Assembly (NCBI GenBank): GCA_036339585.1
Contig: JAYZAS010000021.1
Coordinates: 62,001-126,000 of the forward strand
Direction of reading: 5' to 3'
DNA length: 64,000 nt
Origin: Pseudomonadota bacterium
Lineage (GTDB): Bacteria > Pseudomonadota > Alphaproteobacteria > UBA8366
The position numbers were made by a program, and so were the translations under genes. The notes beneath the pieces were generated by a model. It did no database searches. It was given only the letters and a program-made list of their open reading frames with translations, and was not told the DNA's origin. Positions 17,376-25,945 of this stretch are shown in pieces. Numbering within the stretch: the stretch's first letter is position 1; each line of letters opens with the position of its first letter.

Positions 17376-20300
17376 CTATTTTTTCCCAAAACCGCCGCCC
17401 CCAGGTGTCTCGACCTCAAACACATCGCCCGGCGATACATCTAAACTGACGCAGCCTGGCAAACCTTTGCGCCTACCGTCAACATATTCAATCCAATTTT
17501 GCCCTACGCTACCGGGGCAACCCCCCGCTTGGCCATGCGGGGCAACTTTGCGCCGCCCCGATAAAATAGAGAGCGTCATGGCTTCCTCAAATCGAAGTCT
17601 TCGACGCACTCCATTCCCACCACGCCATTTCCCGGCCCCACCGGACCCATCGCGGATTTCAAACTTTTCTACCAGTATCGGAAAACGCGATTCCAGCACT
17701 TCCGGGTCAGTAAGTCTTGAGTTTGTCATATGAGTTTGCACTGCATCGACACCATTAAAGCCGACCCCACGAAACACTCCTGCACCTGAACCGCCACATA
17801 TAGTTTCATAGTACTGATAATTTTCATTTCCAAATGTAATATTATTCATAGTTCCTTGAGCACCGGCCATTATGCCAAGGGCTCCATAAAGAGCATCAGT
17901 TATGGCTTGTGAAATCTCAACATTACCGGCAACCACAGCAGCTGGATATCGGGGATTGAGCATTGATCCCTCGGGAACTATCAATTTCAATGGCTTTAAA
18001 CAGCCCTCGTTCATAGGAATTTCAGAAGATACCAATGTCCTAAACACATAAAGCACCGAAGCCCGACAAACCGCCAGAGGAGCATTAAAATTCGTACTAC
18101 ATTGCCCACTAGTTCCGGTAAAATCAATTTTTGCCGTTCGCGTGTCACGGTCTACTGTTACGCGTACTTTCACTGCAGAGTTGTTATCCAAAGTGCACAC
18201 AAATTCACCGGGCTCAAGAATATTTATTATTTTTCTGACTGCTTCCTCAGCGTTCATCTGCACGTGATCCATATAAGCTTGGACAGTAGCAAGGCCAAAA
18301 TGATCGATCATGCGCCAAATCTCTGAAGCTCCCGTTTCATTTGCGGCAATCTGCGCCTTGATATCAGCGATGTTTTGGTCGGGATTTCGTGCCGGATATT
18401 TCCCGTGGCCTAACAAATCACGAAACTTTTGTTCTTGAAAAGAACCGCGCTTTACAAGCTTGAAATTATCAATCACGACCCCCTCTTCTTCAATGCTCCG
18501 GCTCAACGGGGGCACAGAACCTGGCGTAATACCTCCGATATCCGCTTGATGGCCGCGACTACCCAAGAAAAATAGTACTTCGGATCCAGATTTATTGAAT
18601 ACCGGTGTTATGACAGTGACGTCTGGAAGATGTGTACCGCCATTGTATGGTGCATTCAGAGCAAATACATCGCCCGGCATGATGGATTCTTTGTTATTTG
18701 ATATTACAGAACGGACACTCTCACTCATTGATCCCAGGTGAACGGGTACATGCGGTGCATTTGCAATTAAATGCCCCTTCGAATCAAAAAGCGCACAAGA
18801 AAAATCAAGCCTCTCTTTTATATTCACAGACGAAGCAGTATTTTGAAGCGTAAACCCCATCTGTTCCGCTATTGAAACAAAAAGATTGTTGAAAATCTCG
18901 AGCATTACTGGGTCACATTCAGTTCCGATGGAAAATTTTGTTTTACGGGGTGTGACACGCCGAAGCCTCATTACTCCATTCTCCGTCATTCGCAGCTGCC
19001 AGCCTGGCTCTACAACCGTTGTTGCAAGCTGCCCCGCAATAATTGCGGGTCCATCAAACCTTACCCCAGGCGTTAAGTCTTCAAACCGATAAACTGCGGT
19101 TTTGTATACCATCCCATCGAAAGTGACTGGTCTTACTGCAGCAGCTTTTGCGGCAGAAGGCTTATTGTCAGACCCCCGCTTGATTGGAGTTTCAGATCTC
19201 GCAATTACTTCCGCCTCTAAAGTCTCAGCAATCAATTCCTTTTTGGGTATGGTAAAACCGTAACGTTTTCGGTGTGCAGCTTCAAAATCTGTCCTCATTA
19301 CCTCCATCTTTGAAAAATTAACGGGTTCAGCAATATCTGTCCCAACATATTTAAGATATAGGCGTTTCTTGATGATAACCTCCGCCCCTAGCACGCCTTG
19401 TTCTACTAATTCAGATTTGGCAGCAGCTGAAAGACGATCAAGACGTTTTCTGATACGCGCTATTTGCTGATTATTAAGACCGGTCTCGAGAGTTTCCTGT
19501 CGAAGCACACGTAAATGAGCAAGGCCTATACCGTAGGCCGAAAGCACGCCGGCCATCGGATGGACCAATATTTCTTCCAATCCAAGTGCATCAGCCACAA
19601 GGCATGCGTGCTGTCCTCCAGCTCCGCCGAATGAACATAGGGCATATTCCGTAACATCATGCCCCTTTTGAACGGAAATCTTCTTAATTCCATTTGCCAT
19701 ATTATCAACTGCTATTCTAAGAAAACCCTCTGCCACCTCCGTTGGGGTACGCTTATCTCCGTTGTTCGACTGAATTTCTTCTGCTAACTTGCTGAATTTT
19801 TTTGTAACAATATTTACATCCAAAGATTGATCCTGTTTCGGACCAAATACCTTGGGAAAGAAATCCGGCTGCAGCTTGCCTAATATCAAATTACAATCAG
19901 TAACAGTAAGTGGCCCGTTTTTACGATAACATGCTGGTCCTGGCTCGGCACCGGCCGAAGCAGGGCCAACGCGATAACGCCCACCCTCAAAAGAACAGAT
20001 TGAACCACCGCCAGCAGCAATAGTATGAATTTGCATCATTGGAGCGCGAATGCAAATTCCATCCACCTTAGTTTCAAGCGATCGCTCATATTCGCCACCG
20101 TAGTGCGCCACATCAGTTGAGGTACCTCCCATATCAAAACTAATTATGCGATTGAGACCAGCTGCCTTCATTACCGAAACAGCACCAATCACGCCCGCTG
20201 CTGGACCGGATAGAATTGCATCCTTACCTTGGAACCGCCACCCCTCCGTAAGCCCTCCATGCGACTGCATAAAGTAGAGCGGTATATTGCCCAATTTTTT

Positions 20301-21026
20301 TGTAATTCGATCTACATAACTACGCAGGCTGGGAGTAAGGTATGCATCAGCTACTGTAGTATCGCCGCGCCCTACGAACTTCATCAGTGGGCTAGTACCA
20401 TGGCTTGTCGAAATTTGGTTGAAACCTAGCTCAGCGGCAATCTCTGCAGCCCTCGCTTCGTGATCATTATATTGGTATCCATGCATGAAAAGAATTGCAA
20501 CCGAACGAAAGCCACAGCCATATGCCCTCTCAAGGGATGTACGCGTACTCTTTTGGTCTAGCTTTTTTAATACAGATCCGTCAGCCGAGATTCTTTCGTT
20601 TACCTCTATAACCTGATCATACAAAATAGGTGGAAGTTTTATTTTTAAGTCAAAAAGTTTCGGGCGTGATTGATACCCTATGCGGAGAGCATCTTTAAAG
20701 CCTTTCGTAACCAATAATAGTGTACGTTCCCCTTTTCGCTCTAGGAGAGCATTTGTTGCAATAGTTGTACCTATACGTACATCTATGATTGGCTTCTCGC
20801 TGAGCATTGTTTCAGAATTGATATTCAACGCTCGACGTATACCTTCCTCGGCAGGATCTTCATATTTGCCGGGATTACTTGAAAGAAGTTTTTCTGTAGT
20901 GATCGACCCGTTGGGGTGACAGGCTACAACATCCGTAAATGTACCGCCTCGGTCTATCCAAAAGCGCCAGCCTTTTTGATTGCATGGCACTGCCTTTGAA
21001 TATTTTTTTTCCAATTGTCTATCCAA
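17376..21026 (-). CDS. Hydantoinase/5-oxoprolinase family protein, HyuA-HyuB fusion
   Basis: ATP-dependent hydrolase of 5-oxoproline or a related cyclic amide. The 1216 residues join both subunits in one chain, as in eukaryotic-type 5-oxoprolinase. The HyuA part (about 1-680) shows FWIDRGGTFTDVVA, GTTIATNALLERKG, FDMGGTSTDVAHY and FGGAGGQHACLVAD (actin-like ATPase fold). The HyuB part (about 690-1210) shows PVMLEIFNNLFVSIAEQMG, NAPYNGGTHLPDVTVITPV, FFLGSRGHQADIGG and a glycine-rich C-terminus ending VETPGGGGFGKK. The annotated start is a TTG at 21026, chosen because the conserved N-terminus follows and no ATG is available. Substrate (oxoproline, hydantoin or other) is unproved. Confidence 0.9.
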   Translation of the reverse strand: MDRQLEKKYSKAVPCNQKGWRFWIDRGGTFTDVVACHPNGSITTEKLLSSNPGKYEDPAEEGIRRALNINSETMLSEKPIIDVRIGTTIATNALLERKGERTLLLVTKGFKDALRIGYQSRPKLFDLKIKLPPILYDQVIEVNERISADGSVLKKLDQKSTRTSLERAYGCGFRSVAILFMHGYQYNDHEARAAEIAAELGFNQISTSHGTSPLMKFVGRGDTTVADAYLTPSLRSYVDRITKKLGNIPLYFMQSHGGLTEGWRFQGKDAILSGPAAGVIGAVSVMKAAGLNRIISFDMGGTSTDVAHYGGEYERSLETKVDGICIRAPMMQIHTIAAGGGSICSFEGGRYRVGPASAGAEPGPACYRKNGPLTVTDCNLILGKLQPDFFPKVFGPKQDQSLDVNIVTKKFSKLAEEIQSNNGDKRTPTEVAEGFLRIAVDNMANGIKKISVQKGHDVTEYALCSFGGAGGQHACLVADALGLEEILVHPMAGVLSAYGIGLAHLRVLRQETLETGLNNQQIARIRKRLDRLSAAAKSELVEQGVLGAEVIIKKRLYLKYVGTDIAEPVNFSKMEVMRTDFEAAHRKRYGFTIPKKELIAETLEAEVIARSETPIKRGSDNKPSAAKAAAVRPVTFDGMVYKTAVYRFEDLTPGVRFDGPAIIAGQLATTVVEPGWQLRMTENGVMRLRRVTPRKTKFSIGTECDPVMLEIFNNLFVSIAEQMGFTLQNTASSVNIKERLDFSCALFDSKGHLIANAPHVPVHLGSMSESVRSVISNNKESIMPGDVFALNAPYNGGTHLPDVTVITPVFNKSGSEVLFFLGSRGHQADIGGITPGSVPPLSRSIEEEGVVIDNFKLVKRGSFQEQKFRDLLGHGKYPARNPDQNIADIKAQIAANETGASEIWRMIDHFGLATVQAYMDHVQMNAEEAVRKIINILEPGEFVCTLDNNSAVKVRVTVDRDTRTAKIDFTGTSGQCSTNFNAPLAVCRASVLYVFRTLVSSEIPMNEGCLKPLKLIVPEGSMLNPRYPAAVVAGNVEISQAITDALYGALGIMAGAQGTMNNITFGNENYQYYETICGGSGAGVFRGVGFNGVDAVQTHMTNSRLTDPEVLESRFPILVEKFEIRDGSGGAGKWRGGNGVRRRLRFEEAMTLSILSGRRKVAPHGQAGGCPGSVGQNWIEYVDGRRKGLPGCVSLDVSPGDVFEVETPGGGGFGKK

Positions 21027-21277
21027 ATCTCAGTAGTGTTCATCGAAATTTTTTCAGAATCCCATATCGAAGTAATAATCGCTCCGTCCGTGGAATAAAT
21101 CAATGAATTCTATTAGTCTTATGTAAATAAAGGCTGTGATAATTCCACATTTATTTTTATTTAAATATTATAGTTTAATTTATATAGAAATACTATTCAC
21201 TGCCGTATACAATAATATTATTTTTAAAAATTCATTTATTATTCTAATATGCATAAGACCTTTGTAATATGTATAAA
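21027..21277. other. AT-rich intergenic stretch upstream of the oxoprolinase gene
   Basis: Strongly A+T-rich DNA with several TATAAT-like strings and no credible reading frame. It probably carries the promoter of the oxoprolinase gene. No single promoter can be chosen with confidence. Confidence 0.5.
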
Positions 21278-21302
21278 GAAGGGAGGACGCTATCCTCCCT
21301 TC
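21278..21302 (-). terminator. Intrinsic terminator of the 26-codon small gene
   Basis: A perfect 10-bp stem, GAAGGGAGGA (21278-21287) and TCCTCCCTTC (21293-21302), encloses a 5-nt loop. On the minus strand the stem is followed by TTTATAC, while the plus-strand side has no T-run, so it is oriented to end the small gene that stops at 21343, 40 nt upstream. Confidence 0.7.
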
Positions 21303-21342
21303 CGTGAATATGCAGGCACTGAAGCCAGACAAACCCAAAATA

Positions 21343-21423
21343 TTAGGAAGAATTACAAGGTCTCCTTTGCAATCCCATCTGGCGAATTCGACTAACCTTC
21401 GGTGCATCAATATCACTAGACAT
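21343..21423 (-). CDS. Unknown 26-residue small protein with a perfect Shine-Dalgarno
   Basis: A 26-codon frame, too short for routine calling, opens MSSDIDAPKVSRIRQM and ends RRPCNSS. It is rich in Arg (four), has one Cys near the end, and has no signal peptide or membrane segment. Its support comes from context. An extended -10 promoter lies at 21458-21466. The ribosome site is complementary to the last 15 nt of 16S rRNA, with 7 nt from its GGAGG to the ATG. A strong hairpin terminator lies 40 nt after the stop. The whole unit would be a transcript of roughly 175 nt. I do not recognise the family: it does not match PqqA, mycofactocin or methanobactin precursors as I know them. It could be a small protein, a modified-peptide precursor or a leader peptide. 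Confidence 0.6.
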   Translation of the reverse strand: MSSDIDAPKVSRIRQMGLQRRPCNSS

Positions 21424-21425
21424 TA

Positions 21426-21440
21426 GATCACCTCCTTTCT
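21426..21440 (-). promoter_or_regulatory. Full-length 15-nt Shine-Dalgarno sequence
   Basis: On the minus strand this reads AGAAAGGAGGTGATC, the exact complement of the typical 16S rRNA 3' tail GATCACCTCCTTTCT. The GGAGG lies 7 nt before the ATG at 21423, an ideal spacing. Typical genes in this window show only 4-6 matching bases. Confidence 0.85.
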
Positions 21441-21457
21441 GCTGTTTCAGTCCGGTC

Positions 21458-21466
21458 AGTATACCA
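21458..21466 (-). promoter_or_regulatory. Extended -10 promoter of the small gene
   Basis: On the minus strand the sequence is TGGTATACT: a TGn extension followed by TATACT (five of six to TATAAT). A start near 21451 would leave a 5' leader of about 28 nt ahead of the ATG. No good -35 is present at 16-18 nt, which is normal for extended -10 promoters. Confidence 0.55.
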
Positions 21467-21838
21467 GAAAAAATGAACGCCGTAGATCAAATGCAAAAAT
21501 TTTTTGCGCTCGCAACGTGGAGTTTCAAGTCACGACAATCTCAATTTATCGACTTATACGATGCTGAAACATTCAAAATATGGGGGGATATTGTGTTATT
21601 ACCTTTCAATATGATATCGCATTTGGACAAACCAATTTTTCCGAAATTCTTTTCCATGCCCAACATGGCGTAAATGAATTGATGTGGACTACGGATTCTA
21701 ATAATTCAACCAGGTATAAGAACCTCAAGATCAATATTTCGATTCTATCTTTCACGGGTAGTAGCAGTTGTTGAATTAAGAAATAGACTCCGTCAGACAC
21801 TTCCGTGCAAACAAGACACATAACTACGTGCGCGAGGT
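21467..21838. other. Intergenic stretch with no supported gene
   Basis: Short overlapping frames occur on both strands, but none has a ribosome site, a recognisable family or a good codon pattern. I see no RNA gene or mobile-element remnant here. Confidence 0.5.
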
Positions 21839-23701
21839 TTATTTTAATAGCCCGCCTCCCCTAAGTGAGCGAACGAGCGGTTGCAAATGGCTCTCGTATT
21901 GCTCCCATCGCCGAACTGCATCGCTGTAAATCGGACGTCGCACACCTTCGGGGTTAGTAAACACTGGCCGTTCTGTTTTATAAAAATGGAGGCATTTTTC
22001 GTCCCAGTTGAGGCCACAAGCTGCAATTAAACGGCGGCTTTCAATTTCAAAGCTTTCGACCAAATCTTCATATACAACCTCGACTATCCGACCGGGAAAT
22101 ACTGAATTCCAGTGGCTCATTATGCGCTGGTACAAACCGTAGAACTGTCCAAGCTCTCGAAGGTCATAGCTATATGGATGATTATGCGAAAAAAGACGCT
22201 TATAGCACGAAAGACAGGTGTCTATCGGGTCACGCCGGCAATGCACTATAGTTGCAGCCGGCATTGCCAATGCTATTGGTCCAAGGAACAGAAAATTAGT
22301 TGGCATTTTATCTACAATATATGCGGCTTTCGGAGCAAGCTTACTTATTGCAGATACATACGTTTTCCCGATTTTTATTAGTTGATCCATGCATATATTT
22401 TCAAAATTATCGGTGGAAGGAAACCGTTCTCTGAAAAGTCTCTCAAACAAGTCAAGCTCGCCAGCCCCATGAACCGAGGAGTGGCTCGCAAGCACTTGCT
22501 CTACCAAGGTAGTCCCTGAACGCGGCATGCCCAAAACGAAAATTGGTTTTTTGCCATCCCGACTCGTATCAAATGCAGCAGGTCTTAGTTTATCAGCGTC
22601 AAACGATTTGATCATTATCTCTACAAATGCTTCATCCTCACCTATATTGTATGTCAATGAGGATCGATAACGCTGATTTGCCGCTTTGAAGGCCGCAAAA
22701 GCTTGATCGAATTCTCCAATATCCTCTCTAATTTTACCTAACGCAAATCCTATCTGCACCGCCTCATTTTGCGAAATATTATCCCGTTTCGATTGCGAAT
22801 AAACTGCCGCAGCATCTCCATCAAAAGCTTCAAACCGTTTAATTTCAGCCAAGTTACAATGTGCGATTACTAAATTCTTTTCGGCAGATAAAGATTTCCG
22901 AAAAAATTGCTCCGCCAACCTGATATTTCCAAGTGAGACTTGTATAGTTCCTAACCCATTCAGAGCAACAGCACAAAATGGGTCAGCCGAAAGTGCATTT
23001 TCATATGCGCGCTTTGCTTCTGCTAATTTTCCTATGTCAGCAAGCAAGCAACCAAGGTTACAATAGGCCTCTGAATAATCGGAATCAATTTCCGTAGCTT
23101 CATAAAGTAATCGTATTGCTTGGGGATCGTTGCCAAGCTCGTGCATTACTTTAGCGTAATAGAATTTTGCCTCAGCATCGTTTGGAGCAAAATGCACTGC
23201 CCGGGCAAAGGCGGCATTGGCAACATCAAATTTTTCCAAAATAATGGCCGCCCTACCTTGACCAAAATACGCATCACCATGCTCAATATCTTCAGCTAAG
23301 ATACAGTCAAAGGCTGCCAACGCCTCTTCGGCATCACCCACCTCCAATAACAAAAACCCATAATTGAGCCAATCGTCCAAAGATGCATTGGGAAGTGAAA
23401 CTATTTTTTTTGCAAAACTCTTAGCCTCAGATAGTTGTCCAGATCTCTGATACGCAATTGCCATGGGTCGTAAGATGTCAGGGGAAATTTCCTCGTAATC
23501 GATAAAACTCAGCAGGCGGTCGAAGCATTTTGCAGATTGTTTTGGTTGGTCGCGCTCGAGGAGGATAATAGCACTTAAATGAAGAACATCTAAGTTTTCT
23601 GATGACGGCCCACCGAGGGTTTTCAAAACTGCTTCAGCGCCAACCAAGTCACCTGACTTAAATCTTTGCATAGCTTTTGAAAATTCAGGCGAATTATTCA
23701 T
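21839..23701 (-). CDS. TPR-repeat sulfotransferase family protein
   Basis: The 620-residue protein combines about eight TPR units (residues 1-340; for example DAYFGQGRAAIILEKFDVAN, EAYCNLGCLLADIGKLAEAK, VALNGLGTIQVSLGNIRLAE) with a C-terminal PAPS-dependent sulfotransferase domain. The 5'-phosphosulfate loop is FVLGMPRSGTTLVEQVLASH (about residues 385-405), and the 3'-phosphate motif lies near IVHCRRDPIDTCLSCY. Members of this group sulfate proteins or glycans. No export signal is seen. It is transcribed alone, upstream of the 26-codon gene and in the same direction. The substrate is unknown. Confidence 0.88.
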   Translation of the reverse strand: MNNSPEFSKAMQRFKSGDLVGAEAVLKTLGGPSSENLDVLHLSAIILLERDQPKQSAKCFDRLLSFIDYEEISPDILRPMAIAYQRSGQLSEAKSFAKKIVSLPNASLDDWLNYGFLLLEVGDAEEALAAFDCILAEDIEHGDAYFGQGRAAIILEKFDVANAAFARAVHFAPNDAEAKFYYAKVMHELGNDPQAIRLLYEATEIDSDYSEAYCNLGCLLADIGKLAEAKRAYENALSADPFCAVALNGLGTIQVSLGNIRLAEQFFRKSLSAEKNLVIAHCNLAEIKRFEAFDGDAAAVYSQSKRDNISQNEAVQIGFALGKIREDIGEFDQAFAAFKAANQRYRSSLTYNIGEDEAFVEIMIKSFDADKLRPAAFDTSRDGKKPIFVLGMPRSGTTLVEQVLASHSSVHGAGELDLFERLFRERFPSTDNFENICMDQLIKIGKTYVSAISKLAPKAAYIVDKMPTNFLFLGPIALAMPAATIVHCRRDPIDTCLSCYKRLFSHNHPYSYDLRELGQFYGLYQRIMSHWNSVFPGRIVEVVYEDLVESFEIESRRLIAACGLNWDEKCLHFYKTERPVFTNPEGVRRPIYSDAVRRWEQYESHLQPLVRSLRGGGLLK

Positions 23702-24003
23702 TCCTATTTCAATGTATTTGTTATTAATTGGGATTAATTATATCTTTAATTTAAGTTTAACGAAACGCGTATGCTTCATCCGAGGAAATAACAAAAAAGC
23801 TATATTTAAACGGCAATATACTACTTTATGGCATGATGGCAAAAACGGACTTACCGTTAAGTAGTATTCAGAACGTTCCTGCTCGTTTTACCCAGGATTG
23901 TCGGGTAGCGTCGTCAATTTTAAGGCTGACGGTAATTTACAAAAGTTGTTCGGGGCTGCCATGACCAAAGCTATGAAGAATTTGCTGAGCTTAGACCTAC
24001 GAA
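23702..24003. other. Intergenic region between sulfotransferase and amidase genes
   Basis: Divergent promoter space. A 42-codon + strand frame starts MAKTDLPLSSIQ near 23832 and stops at about 23962. It lacks a ribosome site and has no recognisable homology, so it is not called. Nothing else is seen. Confidence 0.4.
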
Positions 24004-24663
24004 ATGCGTAGCGTATATTCACCCAACTTTGGTCCGCGCCGCAGAAATACACCAGTCGATATGTTAGTGTTTCATTACACGGGGATGCAAACAGCGCAAT
24101 CTGCCATTAACAAGCTATGCGATCCCGATTCAAATGTAAGCGCGCATTATTGTATAGACGAAAACGGCCTTATCTTTTCATTAGTAGATGAGAGCAAACG
24201 TGCGTGGCATGCAGGTGAGAGTTACTGGCGCGGGGAAACCGATATTAATAGTCGCTCAATCGGCATTGAAATCGTAAATCCAGGGCATCATTTCGGTTAC
24301 TGTTCCTTTCCAGAGAGTCAAATGAACTCTGTTGTAAATCTCTCTAAGGATATTCTGTCTCGTTTTTCTATTCCCGCTTGGAATGTTGTAGGCCATTCTG
24401 ATATCGCACCCGATCGTAAAATAGACCCAGGCGAATTTTTTGACTGGAAAAAACTCGCGGCTGCGGGAGTTGGTGTTTGGCCAACACCCAGAGCTTCCAA
24501 ATTATGCAACTTAAAATTAATGCTTACTAACTACGGTTATGACAGCGAGGCATACAATACGATTGCAGCTTTCCAAAGACATTTTCGCCCGTCTGCAATA
24601 ACTGGCAAAGCCGATGAAGAGAGTTGTCGGATTGCTGCTGGGCTACTCGAATTGGTTACTTAA
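24004..24663 (+). CDS. N-acetylmuramoyl-L-alanine amidase (AmiD/AmpD-like, Amidase_2)
   Basis: Zinc amidase that cleaves the lactyl-peptide bond of peptidoglycan or anhydro-muropeptides. The 219 residues contain LVFHYTGMQTAQSAI (first zinc histidine), VSAHYCIDENGLIFSLVDE, RAWHAGESYWRG, RSIGIEIVNPG and VVGHSDIAPDRKIDPGEFFDW (second histidine and downstream Asp ligand). A C-terminal peptidoglycan-binding-like domain follows (MLTNYGYD, IAAFQRHFRPS). No signal peptide is seen, which favours a cytosolic recycling role like AmpD, but this is not certain. It lies directly upstream of rnpB and the dcw cluster. Confidence 0.9.
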   Translation: MRSVYSPNFGPRRRNTPVDMLVFHYTGMQTAQSAINKLCDPDSNVSAHYCIDENGLIFSLVDESKRAWHAGESYWRGETDINSRSIGIEIVNPGHHFGYCSFPESQMNSVVNLSKDILSRFSIPAWNVVGHSDIAPDRKIDPGEFFDWKKLAAAGVGVWPTPRASKLCNLKLMLTNYGYDSEAYNTIAAFQRHFRPSAITGKADEESCRIAAGLLELVT

Positions 24664-24728
24664 TTTTGACCTTTTTCATTTCGTAATGCTAGCATCTTCC
24701 TTCAAAAACACGCATAATATTATCTGTG

Positions 24729-25106
24729 CCAGATGGCCGTATGGCTGCCTTTCGACAATGGGGAAACTCGTCGAGGGGAGGAAAGTCCGGGCTCCATAAG
24801 AACACGATGCCGGGTAACACCCGGCGGGGGAAACCCTAGGGAAAGTGCCACAGAAAGGAAACCGCCAAACAATGCCAAGCAGTGTTATGGTAAGGATGAA
24901 AGGGTGTGGTAAGAGCGCACCGCGGCATTGGTAACAGTGTCGGCATGGCAAACCCCATTGGGAGCAAGACCGAATAGGAGTGGCTAATGCGAGTTCTTAC
25001 GCCGCTACTCGGGTAGGTCGCATGAGGCGCTTGGTAACAGGCGTCCCAGATGAATGGCCATACGTCAAATTTTTGACGACAGAACCCGGCTTACAGGCCA
25101 TCTGGT
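24729..25106 (+). ncRNA. rnpB: RNase P RNA (class A)
   Basis: Catalytic RNA that matures the 5' end of tRNAs. The ends pair (CCAGATGGCC at 24729 with GGCCATCTGG at 25096-25105, helix P1). The conserved cores are present in order: GAGGAAAGTCCGGGCTCC near 24778, ACAGAAA near 24851, AGAGCGCACCGC near 24912, GGCAAACCCC near 24946, and AGATGAATGGCC and ACAGAACCCGGCTTA at the 3' end. The length of about 378 nt fits a bacterial A-type RNA. Its place directly before mraZ is common in alphaproteobacteria. Confidence 0.96.
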
Positions 25107-25354
25107 GCATACCCATGTGAGCCGAATCAAACAAATTGTGCACCATAACCCCGATTATTTCTCTGTAGTTACCATTTTTATTTACTCACCTTCAGCAGAA
25201 CAAAAGAAGAATACTTGTGGGTTTTTTGATGACGATCTTTAAATATAGCTTCAGAATACTAGGATTTGTGAATGAAATTTCCAAATAACAATATTGAGTA
25301 GATAAAATTTATTGTAAAAAGATAAGTTTTACCGGCATATTTACTTAAGAATTG
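25107..25354. other. Spacer between rnpB and the mraZ promoter
   Basis: A+T-rich DNA without a credible gene. No clear intrinsic terminator for rnpB is seen; GTGGGTTTTTTGATG near 25217 gives a T-run but no strong stem. Confidence 0.45.
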
Positions 25355-25395
25355 TTGACTTCCCATAAAAACCCATGATATCCCATACCATCCCA
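25355..25395 (+). promoter_or_regulatory. mraZ promoter with four 10-nt MraZ boxes
   Basis: Four direct repeats lie at 25361, 25371, 25381 and 25391, each starting TCCCAT or ACCCAT. On the minus strand they read TGGGA (once TGGGT) every 10 nt. TGGGN repeats with this period are the established binding site of MraZ. TTGACT at 25355-25360 directly precedes the first box and suits a -35 element; the -10 (GATATC near 25377) is weak and would lie among the boxes. Binding of MraZ would block RNA polymerase, giving autoregulation of the whole dcw cluster. Confidence 0.8.
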
Positions 25396-25468
25396 TGCAG
25401 AAGGCGCGGGTGTATTGTTATGCTTTCAAGGCAAAAGTTCAGCGAGGACAATACAGAGGCTGGAGAAA

Positions 25469-25945
25469 ATGGCGCTATTTATTTCAGAGCAGACAAATAA
25501 GGTGGATAAAAAAGGTCGAGTATCAGTTCCGGCCCAATTTCGATCTGCGCTTGGCGAAGCCCTGTCGTTGGGTATTGCTGCATTTCCATCTTTCAGCCTC
25601 CAAAAACAAGCTATCGATGTTTGGCCATTAGCTAGGTTGGAACAACTACAAAACAGCTTGGATGCAAATTCTGATCGTTTTACGGCGGGTCAAAAAAATC
25701 TGGCTCAGCTGATATTTGCTGATGCCAGACAATTGAGCTTTGACGACAATGGTAGAGTGTTATTGCCGCCTTTGTTGCTTGAATCCGCTGGAATTAAGGA
25801 AGAGGCATTGTTCGTTGGCCAAGGTCGCACCTTTCAAATTTGGTCGCCAGATCGCTACACGCCCTACAAAGCCGGAATAGAAAGCTTGGTTTCTGATGGC
25901 GAAAAGTCACTTTCCATATTTCCTTCTGCTGAGGTGCACGGTTGA
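25469..25945 (+). CDS. mraZ: Transcriptional regulator MraZ
   Basis: DNA-binding repressor of the dcw cluster, related to AbrB-like swapped-hairpin proteins and forming rings. The ATG at 25469 (after GGAG) gives 158 residues, near the usual 150. Both family repeats are seen: VDKKGRVSVPAQFR near residue 11 and FDDNGRVLLPPLLLE near residue 91. An earlier in-frame start would add 18 residues that do not fit the family. Its stop overlaps the rsmH start (TGATG). Four matching operator boxes lie upstream. Confidence 0.95.
   Translation: MALFISEQTNKVDKKGRVSVPAQFRSALGEALSLGIAAFPSFSLQKQAIDVWPLARLEQLQNSLDANSDRFTAGQKNLAQLIFADARQLSFDDNGRVLLPPLLLESAGIKEEALFVGQGRTFQIWSPDRYTPYKAGIESLVSDGEKSLSIFPSAEVHG

Noticed and set aside
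21426-21440. GATCACCTCCTTTCT on the + strand equals the 3' tail of 16S rRNA, suggesting an rRNA remnant.
   Set aside because: The match stops outside these 15 nt, and on the other strand it sits at ideal spacing before a start codon, so a ribosome site is the better reading.
23832-23962. A 42-codon frame (MAKTDLPLSSIQ...) upstream of the amidase gene.
   Set aside because: No ribosome site, no terminator and no recognisable homology, unlike the 26-codon gene.
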